Assembly (NCBI RefSeq): GCF_036287235.1
Contig: NZ_CP142850.1
Location: forward strand, 3,000,690-3,064,689
Direction of reading: 5' to 3'
Length of the DNA: 64,000 bases
Origin: Exiguobacterium sp. 9-2
GTDB lineage: Bacteria; Bacillota; Bacilli; Exiguobacteriales; Exiguobacteriaceae
Shown here: positions 47,370 to 57,468 of the stretch, in pieces
Numbering within the stretch: the first letter of the stretch is position 1
Layout: each line of letters opens with the position of its first letter
Made by a program: the position numbers and the translations under genes
Notes under the pieces: model-generated
Told to the model about the DNA's origin: nothing
The model's input: only the letters and a program-made list of their open reading frames with translations
The model's database searches: none

Positions 47370-48722
47370 TTAAGCAGGTGGCGCGTACGAGTTGCTTGGC
47401 TCGAGATCCACGAACTTGTTGAATTCTTTTCGGAAGGCGAGCTTGACGGTACCGGTTGGACCATTCCGCTGTTTCGCGATGATGATCTCAATCGTATTCG
47501 CATCTTCCGTTTCTTTATTGTAGTAATCATCACGGTACAAGAAGGCGACGATATCGGCATCTTGCTCGATCGCTCCCGATTCCCGGATATCCGACATCAT
47601 CGGTCGCTTATCTTGACGACTCTCCACCCCACGCGAGAGCTGCGATAAGGCGATGACGGGGACTTCAAGTTCACGCGCGAGTGATTTCAAGGAACGGGAA
47701 ATTTCCGAAACCTCTTGTTGACGGTTGTCGCTAGAGCGACCATTCCCTTGAATCAACTGCAAGTAATCGATCATGATCATCCCAAGACCATGCTCCTGCT
47801 TCAAACGACGGCATTTCGCCCGGATATCATTGACCCGAATACCTGGTGTATCGTCGATGTAGATACCGGCTTGAGACAAGTTACTCATCGCAAGCGATAA
47901 CTTCCCCCAGTCCTCTTCTTCGAGTTGACCCGTCCGCAGACGCTGCGCGTCGACGTTTCCTTCGGCACAGAGCATCCGCATGACGAGCTGTTCGGCACCC
48001 ATCTCAAGACTGAAGATGGCGACGTTCTCGTCAGCGCGTGTTGCGACGTTTTGCGAGATGTTCAAGGCGAACGCGGTCTTCCCGACCGACGGACGTGCTG
48101 CGACGATGATTAAATCGTTGCGCTGGAAGCCGGCCGTCATCTTATCGAGATCTTGGAAACCGGTCGGAATCCCCGTCGTCTCGCCGCTCTGCTTATGCAA
48201 TTTATCAATCGTTGCATAGGCACTCGTCAAGACGTCCGAGATCGGGATGAAGCTCGCGCTTCCTTTTCCTTGTGATACTTCGAGAATCTTCCGTTCTGCC
48301 TCGTTCAGCAGGACATCGACCTCATTTTGCCGTTCGTATCCATCAGTGACGATCTCGCCTGCCGTCCGAATGAGACGCCGGAGCGTCGACTTCTGGTCAA
48401 CGACGTTGACGTAATAATTGATGTTGGCTGCAGTTGGTACCCCTTCTGCCAGTTCCGCTAGATAGGGTAGACCACCAATCTCATCTAGAATCCCGAGCGT
48501 ACTGAGCTCGGCTGTCACCGTAACGAGGTCGATCGCTTCGCCTCGGTCGGACAGCACGAGCATCGCTTCAAAGATCCGTTGGTGAGAGGCACGGTAAAAG
48601 TCCTGCGGTAACAGACGTTCCGATGCACTGATCAAACGATCCGCATCAATCATGATCGCCCCTAGGACGGCTTGTTCTGCCTCGATGCTTTGGGGAGGCA
48701 TATTTTGCATGACTTCACTCAT
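47370..48722 (-). CDS. dnaB: Replicative DNA helicase
   Basis: A 450-residue RecA-type helicase (called dnaC in B. subtilis). It starts 'NMPPQSIEAEQAVLGAIM'. The Walker A is 'IIVAARPSVGKTAFALNIS', Walker B 'LGMIMIDYLQLIQG', and 'VIALSQLSRGVE' is sensor-like. It unwinds DNA at the fork. The start could be a GTG at 48725 or the adjacent ATG at 48722; the ATG is chosen for spacing to AAAGGGGAC. It follows rplI by about 20 bases. Confidence 0.96.
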   Translation of the reverse strand: MSEVMQNMPPQSIEAEQAVLGAIMIDADRLISASERLLPQDFYRASHQRIFEAMLVLSDRGEAIDLVTVTAELSTLGILDEIGGLPYLAELAEGVPTAANINYYVNVVDQKSTLRRLIRTAGEIVTDGYERQNEVDVLLNEAERKILEVSQGKGSASFIPISDVLTSAYATIDKLHKQSGETTGIPTGFQDLDKMTAGFQRNDLIIVAARPSVGKTAFALNISQNVATRADENVAIFSLEMGAEQLVMRMLCAEGNVDAQRLRTGQLEEEDWGKLSLAMSNLSQAGIYIDDTPGIRVNDIRAKCRRLKQEHGLGMIMIDYLQLIQGNGRSSDNRQQEVSEISRSLKSLARELEVPVIALSQLSRGVESRQDKRPMMSDIRESGAIEQDADIVAFLYRDDYYNKETEDANTIEIIIAKQRNGPTGTVKLAFRKEFNKFVDLEPSNSYAPPA

Positions 48723-48741
48723 CACCGGTCCCCTTTTCTAC

Positions 48742-49185
48742 TCACGCCTCTTTGACCTGAACGTTCAGTGTCGCTGTCACTTCGTTGTGTAACTTCAATG
48801 GTACCTTCGTAAAGCCAAGTGCCTTGATCGGGTGCTCGAGCTCGATTTTGCGTTTATCGATCTTGTAACCCATGCTTTTAAGTGCTTCTGCGATCTGTTT
48901 ACTTGTGACTGATCCGAAGACACGACCGCCTTCACCGGCTTTCGTCGAGACGACGATCGTCTCTTTTTCGATTTTTTCTTTTAACGCTTGCGCGTCAAGC
49001 AAGTTCTGTTTCGCTTCTTCTGCTGCTTTACGTTCGTGTGCTTCATGTTGCTTCAAGTTGCCAGTCGTCGCAGGGCGCGCCAACTTTTTCTTGAAGAGTA
49101 CATTATTTGCATAAGCATCGGCCACGTCTTTGACGTCTCCTGCTTTCCCTTGTCCTTTTACATCCTGTAAGAAAATAACCTTCAT
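48742..49185 (-). CDS. rplI: Ribosomal protein bL9
   Basis: A 147-residue large-subunit protein of standard length, '[20 protein letters not shown]' at the N-terminus. A long central helix rich in E, K and A joins two RNA-binding domains. Its start overlaps the gdpP stop by four bases, and the ribosome site lies inside gdpP. Confidence 0.98.
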   Translation of the reverse strand: MKVIFLQDVKGQGKAGDVKDVADAYANNVLFKKKLARPATTGNLKQHEAHERKAAEEAKQNLLDAQALKEKIEKETIVVSTKAGEGGRVFGSVTSKQIAEALKSMGYKIDKRKIELEHPIKALGFTKVPLKLHNEVTATLNVQVKEA

Positions 49186-51167
49186 TCTGATTCCTCTCCT
49201 TTTGTCTCATCTTCTAAATATTGATCGATTGCTTTACGCAACGCATCCGCCACGGTGACGACTGATTCTGACATCTGTGTCGCCGCGTTCGTCAAGTGAC
49301 CGCCGCCACCGAGCGTCTCCATGATCAACTGAACGTTGACATCCCCAAGCGAACGGGCGCTAATCGCCGTTCGTCCGTCTTGAAGTTCCGCGATGACGAA
49401 AGCGGCGCGAATGCCTCGAAGCGATAACAATTGATCGGCTGCTTGCGCAATCAATACTTGATCGTGAATGACGCCTGGCTCTGCTGTCGCAATCGCCATC
49501 CCTTCCGTATAGACTTCGGATCGCTCGAGGATATGTGACTGCTCGACGTACGTCTCAAGATCCTGACTGAGAAACTCTTGTACGAGCACTGTGTCAGCAC
49601 CTTGTGAGCGTAAATAGGATGCAGCATCGAACGTCCGAGAACCGGTCCGCAGGGCAAAGCCTTTTGTATCAACGATGATCCCAGCGAGTAACGCCGTCGC
49701 TTCAAGCATCGCCAGTTTCTGATTCGTCGGTTGGTACTCGATCAGCTCGGTGACGAGCTCTGATGTCGAAGAAGCATACGGCTCAAGATACACGAGAACC
49801 GCATCTTCGATGAAATCTTCGCCCCGACGATGATGATCAATCACGACCATATGCTCGAATCGATCGAGCAAGGCCGGTACGACAACAAGCGATGGTTTGT
49901 GTGTATCGACGACGACGAGTAACGTCTGATCGTCGATCAATTGATCAGCTTGAAACGCATTGACGAATCGTGTCTCGAGTTGTGGTACTTCGGCAATCTC
50001 ATCCATCATCCGGCGAATCCCGCGTCCGATTTCTTCCGGTGGTAAGACGATATGTGCTTCCTTATCGTTCATTTCCGCAAGCTTCAAAATGCCAATTGCT
50101 GATCCGAGTGCATCCATGTCTGGATTTTTGTGACCCATGATCAGGACACGGCTCGATTCCTGCATTAAGTCACGAAGCGAGTTAGCGATGACCCGGGCCC
50201 GGACGCGCGTCCGTTTTTCCGTCGGATTCGTCTTGCCGCCGTAAAAGCGGACCTTCCCATCACGTTTGATGACGACTTGGTCGCCTCCTCGTCCCAGCGC
50301 AAGATCGAGACTCGACTGAGCCATCTGACCAAGCGCCGGAATCGGGTCACTTCCGCAACCAATTCCGATGGATAACGTCAACTGGACGCCGCGTTGACTC
50401 GTCTCTTCCCGAACCGTATCCAGAATCGTAAATTTCGATCGTTCGAGAATCCGTAGATTCTCTTCTGTCGTAACGATGAAATACCGATCGGACGCGGTCC
50501 GCTTGATATACGTCCCGTGTTCCGCTGCCCAGTGATTCAACAACTGCGTGACCCGGCTGTTCAGTTCACTGCGTAACTGATCCTCGATGCCTTGTGTCAT
50601 CTCATCGTAGTTATCGAGATAGATGACACCGATGACCGTCTGATTATCGACGAGTTGTTGTTCAACTTGTGCTTCTTCCGTCATATCGAACAGGTAAAAG
50701 GTCCGGTTCTCATGATTCGAAAAGACACGATACACGGCATCGCCGATTTCAAGCGTCGCTTGATCCTCATTCGTCGCGACCATTTCGATGAATAAGGGAT
50801 CGAGCTCATTGAGCGTCTGTCCCATTGCTACATCATCAAAGATATCCCGCATCGGATCATTGAACCAGGTGACAAGCGTTTCCTCATCGTATAACAAAAT
50901 CCCGATTGGCATGTTCGTCAACGCATCTTGTCCCGTCTCCTCGACTTGCATCGAGATTCCGGCGACGTACGTCTCCCATGCCCTGCGTGCACGACGTTCT
51001 TCGAATAGGTGCAATCCGAAGAGGAGGGCAGTCACGACGGCTCCGATGGCAGAGATGACCGGTTCGCGGACAGCGACGACGAGAAGCAGACCGACGATTA
51101 ATAGATACGGAATGAAGCGAACGATACGTCGTTCGCGTTCCGGTGATACTTGTTGACCTGACTCCAT
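49182..51167 (-). CDS. gdpP: Cyclic-di-AMP phosphodiesterase GdpP
   Basis: A 661-residue membrane enzyme. Two N-terminal helices (about 15-55) and a PAS domain (about 75-150) are followed by a degenerate GGDEF (about 175-305). The DHH/DHHA1 phosphodiesterase carries '[15 protein letters not shown]', 'VVVDTH' and '[12 protein letters not shown]', ending with '[11 protein letters not shown]'-type DHHA1 residues (here [13 protein letters not shown]). It lowers c-di-AMP and so affects wall and potassium balance. AAGGAGGAC precedes the ATG. Confidence 0.96.
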   Translation of the reverse strand: MESGQQVSPERERRIVRFIPYLLIVGLLLVVAVREPVISAIGAVVTALLFGLHLFEERRARRAWETYVAGISMQVEETGQDALTNMPIGILLYDEETLVTWFNDPMRDIFDDVAMGQTLNELDPLFIEMVATNEDQATLEIGDAVYRVFSNHENRTFYLFDMTEEAQVEQQLVDNQTVIGVIYLDNYDEMTQGIEDQLRSELNSRVTQLLNHWAAEHGTYIKRTASDRYFIVTTEENLRILERSKFTILDTVREETSQRGVQLTLSIGIGCGSDPIPALGQMAQSSLDLALGRGGDQVVIKRDGKVRFYGGKTNPTEKRTRVRARVIANSLRDLMQESSRVLIMGHKNPDMDALGSAIGILKLAEMNDKEAHIVLPPEEIGRGIRRMMDEIAEVPQLETRFVNAFQADQLIDDQTLLVVVDTHKPSLVVVPALLDRFEHMVVIDHHRRGEDFIEDAVLVYLEPYASSTSELVTELIEYQPTNQKLAMLEATALLAGIIVDTKGFALRTGSRTFDAASYLRSQGADTVLVQEFLSQDLETYVEQSHILERSEVYTEGMAIATAEPGVIHDQVLIAQAADQLLSLRGIRAAFVIAELQDGRTAISARSLGDVNVQLIMETLGGGGHLTNAATQMSESVVTVADALRKAIDQYLEDETKGEESE

Positions 51168-51259
51168 CGTGTCCTCCTTATATGCTCTATAGGGTTAATT
51201 AAAATTTTTAGTAACTTGTTTATTATAACCGAAAAGCAGGAGGGGATGAAAGAGAAGCG

Positions 51260-51297
51260 AAAAAAAGCACCACCCTCACGCTTGAGGATGGTGCTAC
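51260..51297 (-). terminator. Terminator of the rpsF-ssb-rpsR operon
   Basis: AGCACCA / TGGTGCT outer stem with CTC / GAG inner pairing and a T run on the minus strand. Confidence 0.85.
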
Positions 51298-51301
51298 GAA
51301 A

Positions 51302-51532
51302 TCAGTCAGCCACGTATGGAATTAAAGCCATTTGACGTGCGCGTTTGATTGCGATTGTAAGTGGACGTTGGTATTTCGCTGAAGTACCAGTCACACGACG
51401 TGGAAGAATCTTACCGCGTTCCGAAATGAAACGTTTGAGAAGTTCTACGTCTTTATAATCGATATGAGTGATGTGGTTCGACGTGAAGTAACATACTTTA
51501 CGACGACGTTTTCCACCTGGACGACGTGCCAT
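51302..51532 (-). CDS. rpsR: Ribosomal protein bS18
   Basis: A 76-residue small-subunit protein, highly basic. '[20 protein letters not shown]' and '[18 protein letters not shown]' are diagnostic. It is the last gene of the rpsF-ssb-rpsR operon and partners bS6. Confidence 0.98.
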   Translation of the reverse strand: MARRPGGKRRRKVCYFTSNHITHIDYKDVELLKRFISERGKILPRRVTGTSAKYQRPLTIAIKRARQMALIPYVAD

Positions 51533-51576
51533 GTGATTAACCTCCTTTTTAACTTGGATTTTTCAGGACGATTTCC

Positions 51577-52095
51577 TTAGAACGGGAGATCGTCGTCTGA
51601 AAGGTCGATCGAACTACCGCCGCTGAACGGATCAGCGCCGAAGCCCGAATTCGATGAAGCGGGTGCTGGCGAGGAAGAGTTGTTCTGCTGTTGCTGTGAA
51701 CCCCATCCTGCAGCATTCCCGTTTCCACCAGTTGATGAAGCGTAGCCTTCGCTACCATCCGAAGAACGGCTCGCGTTACGTGACTCAAGGAAGCGGACGC
51801 TATCAGCGACGACTTCCGCACGATAACGGCGTTGCCCTTCTTTATCGTCGTAGCTGCTAATCTGGAGGCGACCCTCTACACCAGCAAGACTACCTTTCTT
51901 CAAATACTGAGCAACGTTCTCTGCTTGCTTGCGCCAAACGACGCAATCGATGAAATCAGCTTCTCGCTTCCCATCTTGCCCTGTGAAAGGACGGTCACAT
52001 GCGAGTGTGAATCGCGTTACCGCAATCCCGCTCTGCGTATAACGCATTTCCGGGTCACGAGTTAACCGACCGACTAAAACGACGCGGTTAATCAT
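51577..52095 (-). CDS. ssb: Single-stranded DNA-binding protein
   Basis: A 172-residue SSB. The OB fold covers about 1-110 ('[20 protein letters not shown]'), followed by a G/N/Q/S-rich linker and the acidic tip 'DLSDDDLPF' that recruits partners. The start at 52095 follows AGGAGAGTG. It sits between rpsF and rpsR. Confidence 0.97.
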   Translation of the reverse strand: MINRVVLVGRLTRDPEMRYTQSGIAVTRFTLACDRPFTGQDGKREADFIDCVVWRKQAENVAQYLKKGSLAGVEGRLQISSYDDKEGQRRYRAEVVADSVRFLESRNASRSSDGSEGYASSTGGNGNAAGWGSQQQQNNSSSPAPASSNSGFGADPFSGGSSIDLSDDDLPF

Positions 52096-52118
52096 CAGAA
52101 TCACTCTCCTGTTTCAGC

Positions 52119-52406
52119 TTATTTCTCGTCTTTTGTGATCATTAAGCGAACGATATCGTCACTGATCTTCATGAGACGGTCAAGTTCTTTTGTAGCTGCT
52201 GGTTCAGCAGTAACGTTAAGAAGAACGTAGAACCCTTCACGCATATCATTGATTTCGTAAGCGAAACGACGTTTACCCATTTCAGTTGTTTTATCAACTG
52301 TACCACCGTTATCAGTGAGGACTTTGTTAAAACGCTCCACTGTTGCTTTGCGTGTTTCCTCATCAAGTTCCGGACGGATGATGTAAAGTACTTCGTATTT
52401 ACGCAT
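52119..52406 (-). CDS. rpsF: Ribosomal protein bS6
   Basis: A 95-residue small-subunit protein, '[20 protein letters not shown]', then '[17 protein letters not shown]'. The start at 52406 follows GAGGAGGTGA. The longer frame upstream is the leader, which contains a small hairpin (52433-52448) that may belong to the S6:S18 autoregulatory element. Confidence 0.98.
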   Translation of the reverse strand: MRKYEVLYIIRPELDEETRKATVERFNKVLTDNGGTVDKTTEMGKRRFAYEINDMREGFYVLLNVTAEPAATKELDRLMKISDDIVRLMITKDEK

Positions 52407-52526
52407 ATCTGTCACCTCCTCTTGGACTGGCGGCTCGAATGTTCGAGCAAGGAGCAATAATTCATTACTCACATTCGTTAATACTACCAAAGTATTTTGC
52501 TTTATGCAATAACGATTCGTTTTCGA

Positions 52527-53627
52527 TTAGACGTTGAAGCGGAATGTGACGACATCGCCGTCTTGGAAGACATATTCCTTACCTTCTGAACGGTAACGAC
52601 CTTGTTCCTTGACTGTCGCCATGTTACCTGCAGCTGCTAGATCTTCGTACGAAACGACTTCTGCACGGATGAATCCGCGTTCGAAGTCCGAGTGGATGAC
52701 ACCCGCACATTGTGGAGCTTTCATGCCTTTTTTAAACGTCCAAGCGCGTACTTCTTTTTCACCTGCTGTGAAGTATGTCGCAAGACCAAGCGTGCTGTAC
52801 GCCGCATGGATCAATTGATCAAGACCCGACTCTTCGATTCCGAGATCGACGAGGAACTCTTGACGCTCTTCCGGCTCAAGCTCTGCAATTTCTTCTTCGA
52901 TCCGAGCACAGATGACGATGACTTCTGCGCCTTCTTTTGCTGCGAATTCACGGACGAGACGCACGTTCTCATTGCTGTCTGCATCTGCGACTTCATCTTC
53001 GCCGACATTCGCGACGTAAAGCATCGGTTTCATCGTCAACAATTGGAAGTGTTTGACGAGTGCTGCTTGATCTTCATTCAATTCAGCGAGACGTGCTGGT
53101 TTCTCATCTTCGAGCAACGCTTGCACGATTTCAAGTGCTTCAAGCTCAGCCGCTGCGTTTTTATCGCGCGACTTGACTTGTTTTTGGACACGCTGAATCC
53201 GTTTTTCGACCTGCTCAAGATCTGCGAGGATCAATTCGAGGTTGATCGTCTCGATATCATCGATCGGTGAGACTTTTCCGGCCACGTGTGTGATGTTTTC
53301 ATCTACGAAACAACGTACCACCTGACAGATCGCATCTACTTCACGAATGTTCGCGAGGAATTTATTTCCGAGCCCTTCCCCTTTAGACGCACCTTTTACG
53401 ATACCGGCGATATCCGTGAATTCGAATGCTGTCGGGATCGTCTTTTTCGGGTTGACGAGTTCTGTCAATTTCCGAAGACGTGCATCTGGTACTTCAACGA
53501 CACCGACATTCGGGTCGATCGTTGCGAACGGATAGTTCGCTGCCTCGACACCTGCTTGTGTGATGGCGTTAAAAAGTGTTGATTTTCCTACGTTTGGTAA
53601 GCCAACGATTCCTGCTGTTAATCCCAC
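52527..53627 (-). CDS. ychF: Redox-regulated ATPase YchF, GTG start
   Basis: A 366-residue Obg-related P-loop ATPase. '[19 protein letters not shown]' is the Walker A; '[20 protein letters not shown]' is switch II; the C-terminal TGS domain ends 'DVVTFRFNV'. It associates with ribosomes and stress control. The GTG at 53627 follows AAGGAGGAATT. Confidence 0.97.
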   Translation of the reverse strand: MGLTAGIVGLPNVGKSTLFNAITQAGVEAANYPFATIDPNVGVVEVPDARLRKLTELVNPKKTIPTAFEFTDIAGIVKGASKGEGLGNKFLANIREVDAICQVVRCFVDENITHVAGKVSPIDDIETINLELILADLEQVEKRIQRVQKQVKSRDKNAAAELEALEIVQALLEDEKPARLAELNEDQAALVKHFQLLTMKPMLYVANVGEDEVADADSNENVRLVREFAAKEGAEVIVICARIEEEIAELEPEERQEFLVDLGIEESGLDQLIHAAYSTLGLATYFTAGEKEVRAWTFKKGMKAPQCAGVIHSDFERGFIRAEVVSYEDLAAAGNMATVKEQGRYRSEGKEYVFQDGDVVTFRFNV

Positions 53628-53814
53628 TTGGAATTCCTCCTTTTCGGTATTTCCTAGGAAATCCGTGCTAGCGGCCGCAGTGGGTAGAATGATTACACCA
53701 CGTCAGCACATCTTTCACAATTATAGATAGTTCATTTTTTTTAAGCAAGGAGCTCGACCGTCTTTTTTAATCACGCTCTAATCGAACACAATCACTTTGC
53801 TTACGAAAGACAAC

Positions 53815-53856
53815 GAAAAAGCGGATGTGATCACGAGAATCACATCCGCTTTTTCG
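53815..53856. terminator. Terminator of the mscS-DUF951 pair
   Basis: AAAAAGCGGATGTGAT / ATCACATCCGCTTTTT, a 16-base-pair stem with symmetrical A and T runs. Confidence 0.95.
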
Positions 53857-54045
53857 TCACTCTGGTAAGACTTTTTTCAATCGTTTATCAAAATCACGAC
53901 GTGGCATTAAAATGCTCGCCCCGCAACCTTGGCATTTGATTCGGATATCCATGCCGACCCGAATGATCTGCCATCGGTTCGTTCCACATGGATGCTGCTT
54001 CTTCATCTCAACATAATCATGGAGTTGATACGTTTTTGGAATCAT
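53857..54045 (-). CDS. DUF951 family protein
   Basis: A 62-residue protein. 'VEMKKQHPCGTNRWQIIRVG' and 'DIRIKCQGCGASILMPR' match DUF951, with three cysteines that may bind zinc. Relatives start at the equivalent of residue 6 of the longest frame, so 54045 (MIPKTYQLHD) is preferred. It overlaps the 3' end of mscS and is cotranscribed. Function unknown. Confidence 0.88.
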   Translation of the reverse strand: MIPKTYQLHDYVEMKKQHPCGTNRWQIIRVGMDIRIKCQGCGASILMPRRDFDKRLKKVLPE

Positions 54046-54946
54046 CCGTCTGTCCACCATTCTTTTGTTCTGGATTCATCATGACCATCCGTGGATACGG
54101 GATCTTGATGTTTTCTTCTTCGAGTCCTTGCTTCAATTCCTTCCGGATCAGACGACCAGCTTGGAAATGTTGCATCGGTGGTACTTCTGCCATCAAACGA
54201 TAGACGACTTCTGAAGGACCAAGTGTCTGAACACCGAGCATCTGAATCGGCTCGACGAACATATCGACATACTTCTTCGTCGTCCGGTCTGCAATCTCAT
54301 GCAGAACTTGTTCGACGCGTTCAAGATCCTCATCATAGGAGACTTGGACATCGACGAGTGCGAAACTGTTGTCGACCGAATAGTTCGTGACTTGCAAAAT
54401 CTGACCGTTCGGGATGATGTGGATTTCCCCGTTGAGTCCTTTGAGTTTTGTCGTCCGGATACCAAGTTCCGTCACGACGCCTTCGATTACACCGACGCGT
54501 ACATAATCTCCGACTTTAAACTGACGTTCGAAGATGATGAACGCTCCTGTAATGATATCTTGCACCAAGTTCTTCGCACCAAACGAAATCGCGAGACCAG
54601 CGATTCCGGCACTGGCGACGAGACCGGTGATGTTGATTCCGAACTGACTAAGCACTGTCAACAACATGATGATTCCAAGTACGTAACGAATCGCATTTTG
54701 GAGCAACTTCAACAGCGTCTCGTTCTGTCGTTGTGCCAAGTAGTCATGTTCATTGATTTTCCTGATCGTAAAGAGACGTGAGACTGCCCCAGTCAAAACG
54801 CGCGTCAACACATAGAACGCCGCGATGATGATGAGCGCAATCAGTAGTTTCATCCCAAAACGAATCCACATATCCGCATCCATTACTTGATTGATCAATT
54901 TATCGACTTGGGCGACGGATTCTTGTACATCTTGATTGGTAGCCAT
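54017..54946 (-). CDS. Small-conductance mechanosensitive channel (MscS family)
   Basis: A 309-residue membrane channel with three helices in the first about 135 residues. The pore-lining TM3 is 'SAGIAGLAISFGAKNLVQDI', followed by the beta domain 'ERQFKVGDYVRVG' and a cytoplasmic vestibule. It releases solutes during hypo-osmotic shock. It resembles B. subtilis YkuT-type proteins. AAAGGATGA precedes the ATG. Confidence 0.93.
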   Translation of the reverse strand: MATNQDVQESVAQVDKLINQVMDADMWIRFGMKLLIALIIIAAFYVLTRVLTGAVSRLFTIRKINEHDYLAQRQNETLLKLLQNAIRYVLGIIMLLTVLSQFGINITGLVASAGIAGLAISFGAKNLVQDIITGAFIIFERQFKVGDYVRVGVIEGVVTELGIRTTKLKGLNGEIHIIPNGQILQVTNYSVDNSFALVDVQVSYDEDLERVEQVLHEIADRTTKKYVDMFVEPIQMLGVQTLGPSEVVYRLMAEVPPMQHFQAGRLIRKELKQGLEEENIKIPYPRMVMMNPEQKNGGQTDDSKNVSTP

Positions 54947-55128
54947 TCTCTCATCCTTTCTTATTCTCTCTATTACGACAGTATACGTGATTTTAATCGA
55001 GTTTCAACCAAAGAGCCGATTTTGACGTTAGATTTCTGGAAAAACCGGGAAAGGAAAATCATCTAAGAACCCTTCACTCTTGCCAATCCACCACGACACC
55101 GACATCAAGAGAAGAAAGGATGATTTCG

Positions 55129-55746
55129 ATGAACTTCCGCTTTCATTCGCACGAGCCCAAGCCCTATTCTTTCTTTTTAGAATATACGGAACCGTTCGCG
55201 AAAGAACGCTTAGCTGAACAATTATTCGAACAAGTCTCTGCCGTCCAAGAAAAACGTCCGATCGTACTCGTCTGCATTGGTTCTGATCGTTCGACAGGTG
55301 ACTCACTCGGTCCACTCGTTGGGACATTCCTCGAGAAACAAGCGCCTGCTCATCTTCACGTCTACGGTACACTCGCTAAACCCGTCCATGCACTGAATCT
55401 CGCAGAAACCATTCACTCGATCCAAACGACCCATTACCGTCCACTCGTCATCGCGATCGATGCGTGTCTCGGTCGCCTTTCAAGTGTCGGACATGTCTTT
55501 TTCTCGGAAGGTCCACTCGCACCCGGCGCCGGCGTCCAAAAAGAATTGCCTGCGGTCGGTGACTTCAACATTAAGGCTGTCGTCAACGTCAGTGGATTCA
55601 TGGAGATGATGATTCTCCAGAACACACGGTTACACCTTGTTTATGAACTAGCGGAACTCGTCGCGAACAGCTTCCACTTACTTGATGCGAAACTCTCCGC
55701 TGAATCCACACGGACGACGATTTCTTTCACGCCGCGTTCAATGTAA
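55129..55746 (+). CDS. yyaC: YyaC family protein (spore-protease-like fold)
   Basis: A 205-residue protein. 'IVLVCIGSDRSTGDSLGPLV' and 'PLVIAIDACLGR' match YyaC, related to the germination protease and hydrogenase-maturation protease fold. B. subtilis has it next to spo0J. If the host is a non-sporulating Exiguobacterium as inferred, the role must go beyond sporulation. The start at 55129 follows GAAAGGATG; the ATG three codons earlier is too close to the site. It is the only plus-strand gene in this stretch. Confidence 0.88.
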   Translation: MNFRFHSHEPKPYSFFLEYTEPFAKERLAEQLFEQVSAVQEKRPIVLVCIGSDRSTGDSLGPLVGTFLEKQAPAHLHVYGTLAKPVHALNLAETIHSIQTTHYRPLVIAIDACLGRLSSVGHVFFSEGPLAPGAGVQKELPAVGDFNIKAVVNVSGFMEMMILQNTRLHLVYELAELVANSFHLLDAKLSAESTRTTISFTPRSM

Positions 55747-55747
55747 G

Positions 55748-55785
55748 CAAAAAGAAGCGAACCGTCGCCCGGATCGCTTCTTTTT
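55748..55785. terminator. Bidirectional terminator between yyaC and parB
   Basis: AAAAAGAAGCGA / TCGCTTCTTTTT around a GC-rich loop. Confidence 0.9.
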
Positions 55786-56548
55786 AGTGATCCGATTCAG
55801 GTAACAGCAAGTCGAGCAACCGATTGAGGTCGTCTTCGTCTATAAAATCGATCTCGAGTTTCCCTGTTTGTTTTCCTTGTTTAATCCGAACTGTCGCCCC
55901 GTATTTTTCGCGAAGTGATTCCTCGACGAATTGAACAGCGGTCGCTTGTTGCGGACGGGCGGATTCCTTACGTTCCCGAAGCGCCTGCTCTAACCGACGG
56001 ACGTTCCAGTTCTCCGCCATGACCCGTTCTGCCATCTGTTCGATTTTCTTTGGATGTTTCAGCGACAGGAGCGCGCGGGCATGTCCCATCGACAAACGTT
56101 CGTCCATGACCGCTTGTTGAACGAGCAATGGCAACTGTAACAGTCGAAGGCTGTTCGTAATGTGCGAACGACTTTTCCCGACACGCTGTGCAAGCTCTGC
56201 TTGCGTAATGCCGAATTCCTCGATCATCTCCGCATATGCCATCGCTTCTTCAATTGCAGATAAGTCTGCCCGTTGGATGTTTTCGATCAAGGCGAGCTCC
56301 ATGACGCGTGTCTCGTCTGCTTCAATCACAAGGACCGGTACACGTTCGAATCCTGCGCGACTTGCCGCCTGATAGCGCCGTTCACCGGCAATGATTTCGT
56401 AATAGCCATCTCGTGGTCGGACGACGATCGGTTGGATCATTCCGTGACGAACGAGCGATTGGGCTAACTCTTCTAATGCTTTTTCATTGAATCGTTTCCG
56501 AGGTTGAGTCGGATTCGGGCGAATCGCCCGAACAGGTAATTCATTCAC
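55784..56548 (-). CDS. parB: Chromosome-partition protein ParB (Spo0J), N-terminally short, GTG start
   Basis: A 254-residue CTP-dependent DNA clamp that loads at parS. Visible parts: the CTP-binding 'GERRYQAASRAGFERVPV', the 'ALIENIQRADLSAIEEAMAY' segment, and the helix-turn-helix 'ITQAELAQRVGKSRSHITNS'. The protein begins MNELPVRAIRPNPTQPRKR and lacks the usual N-terminal leader with the LGKGL-type ParA-stimulating motif. The GTG at 56548 has AGGAGAG nine bases upstream, so no missed extension is apparent. It lies 38 bases after noc, with no parA between. Confidence 0.93.
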   Translation of the reverse strand: MNELPVRAIRPNPTQPRKRFNEKALEELAQSLVRHGMIQPIVVRPRDGYYEIIAGERRYQAASRAGFERVPVLVIEADETRVMELALIENIQRADLSAIEEAMAYAEMIEEFGITQAELAQRVGKSRSHITNSLRLLQLPLLVQQAVMDERLSMGHARALLSLKHPKKIEQMAERVMAENWNVRRLEQALRERKESARPQQATAVQFVEESLREKYGATVRIKQGKQTGKLEIDFIDEDDLNRLLDLLLPESDH

Positions 56549-56586
56549 GTGCTTTCTCTCCTAAACGTAGCGGAAGGCACGACCGC

Positions 56587-57420
56587 TTATTCCGGACGTG
56601 CCTTCACGATGCGAATTCGCACCTCTACATATTCTTCGCAATCGACTTCTTCTTTTTCGATCGTCAATCCAGTCTGCTCGATCATATCGACGGAATCCCG
56701 CAAGGTGTTTAACGCGATTCGTGTATCTCGTGCAAAGCTTTTATGACGTTTTTTCTTCGGTGGCTGTGGTGTCATCAATCGTTCCACCCGGCGCTCCGTC
56801 TCCTTGACGTTCCATTCCCGTTCCAGAATTTCAGCGAGTACCGTTACTTGTAACGCTTCATCCTTAAGTGGCAATAACGCTCGGGCGTGACGTTCCGTGA
56901 TTGTCCGTTGCTTCAATGCTTCCCGGACATCCATTGGCAATCGGAGCAAACGTAATTTGTTGGCAATCGTCGATTGACTACGTCCGAGCTTACGGGCTAA
57001 CACTTCTTGCGTGATGTCTTGTAATGCAAGCAAACGCTCATAAGCTTCCGCTTCTTCGATTGGTGTCAAGTCTTCGCGTTGCAGATTTTCAATCAATGCC
57101 AGGGAAGCAGTCGTCTCGTCCGTCATCTCTTTGACGATGGCAGGAATCGTTTCCCAGCCAAGCGAGCGCACTGCTCGGTACCGTCGTTCTCCGGCAATGA
57201 TTTCGTACCCTGTTCCTTGTTTTCGAACGACGATCGGCTGGAGTAACCCGTGCTCTTCGATCGTAACCGCTAGTTCTTCAATTCGGTCCCCGTCAAACAC
57301 AGTCCGTGGTTGGAACTGATTCGCAACAAGTTCTGTCAATGGTAATTCCTGAACCGTCTCTTGGGGGTCAAGCTCGATCGTAGCAGGTTTACCGAGCAGT
57401 TTGGCAATTGCATTTCTCAC
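56587..57420 (-). CDS. noc: Nucleoid occlusion protein Noc, GTG start
   Basis: A 277-residue ParB paralogue that blocks division over the nucleoid. 'GLLQPIVVRKQGTGYEIIAG' and 'ALIENLQREDLTPIEEAEAY' are Noc/ParB core. 'GRSQSTIANKLRLLRLP' is the DNA-reading helix, and 'TITERHARALLPLK' with 'SFARDTRIALNTLRDSV' are Noc-specific. The start at 57420 gives (M)RNAIAKLLGKP, matching the membrane-binding amphipathic helix of Noc; the longer frame to 57435 is less likely. Confidence 0.92.
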   Translation of the reverse strand: MRNAIAKLLGKPATIELDPQETVQELPLTELVANQFQPRTVFDGDRIEELAVTIEEHGLLQPIVVRKQGTGYEIIAGERRYRAVRSLGWETIPAIVKEMTDETTASLALIENLQREDLTPIEEAEAYERLLALQDITQEVLARKLGRSQSTIANKLRLLRLPMDVREALKQRTITERHARALLPLKDEALQVTVLAEILEREWNVKETERRVERLMTPQPPKKKRHKSFARDTRIALNTLRDSVDMIEQTGLTIEKEEVDCEEYVEVRIRIVKARPE

Positions 57421-57445
57421 GTTGGCGCACCTCACCTTTATCAGT

Positions 57446-57467
57446 CACCGTTTCACGTGAAACGGTG
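57446..57467. promoter_or_regulatory. parS-like palindrome between rsmG and noc
   Basis: A 22-base perfect palindrome with the core GTTTCACGTGAAAC (57450-57463). It matches 14 of 16 parS positions. It overlaps the end of the rsmG gene region, directly upstream of noc and parB. Confidence 0.8.
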
Positions 57468-57468
57468 T

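Noticed and set aside
52433..52448. Hairpin in the rpsF leader that could be the S6:S18 binding RNA.
   Set aside because: A short stem is present, but the conserved bulge could not be placed confidently; mentioned only in the rpsF entry.
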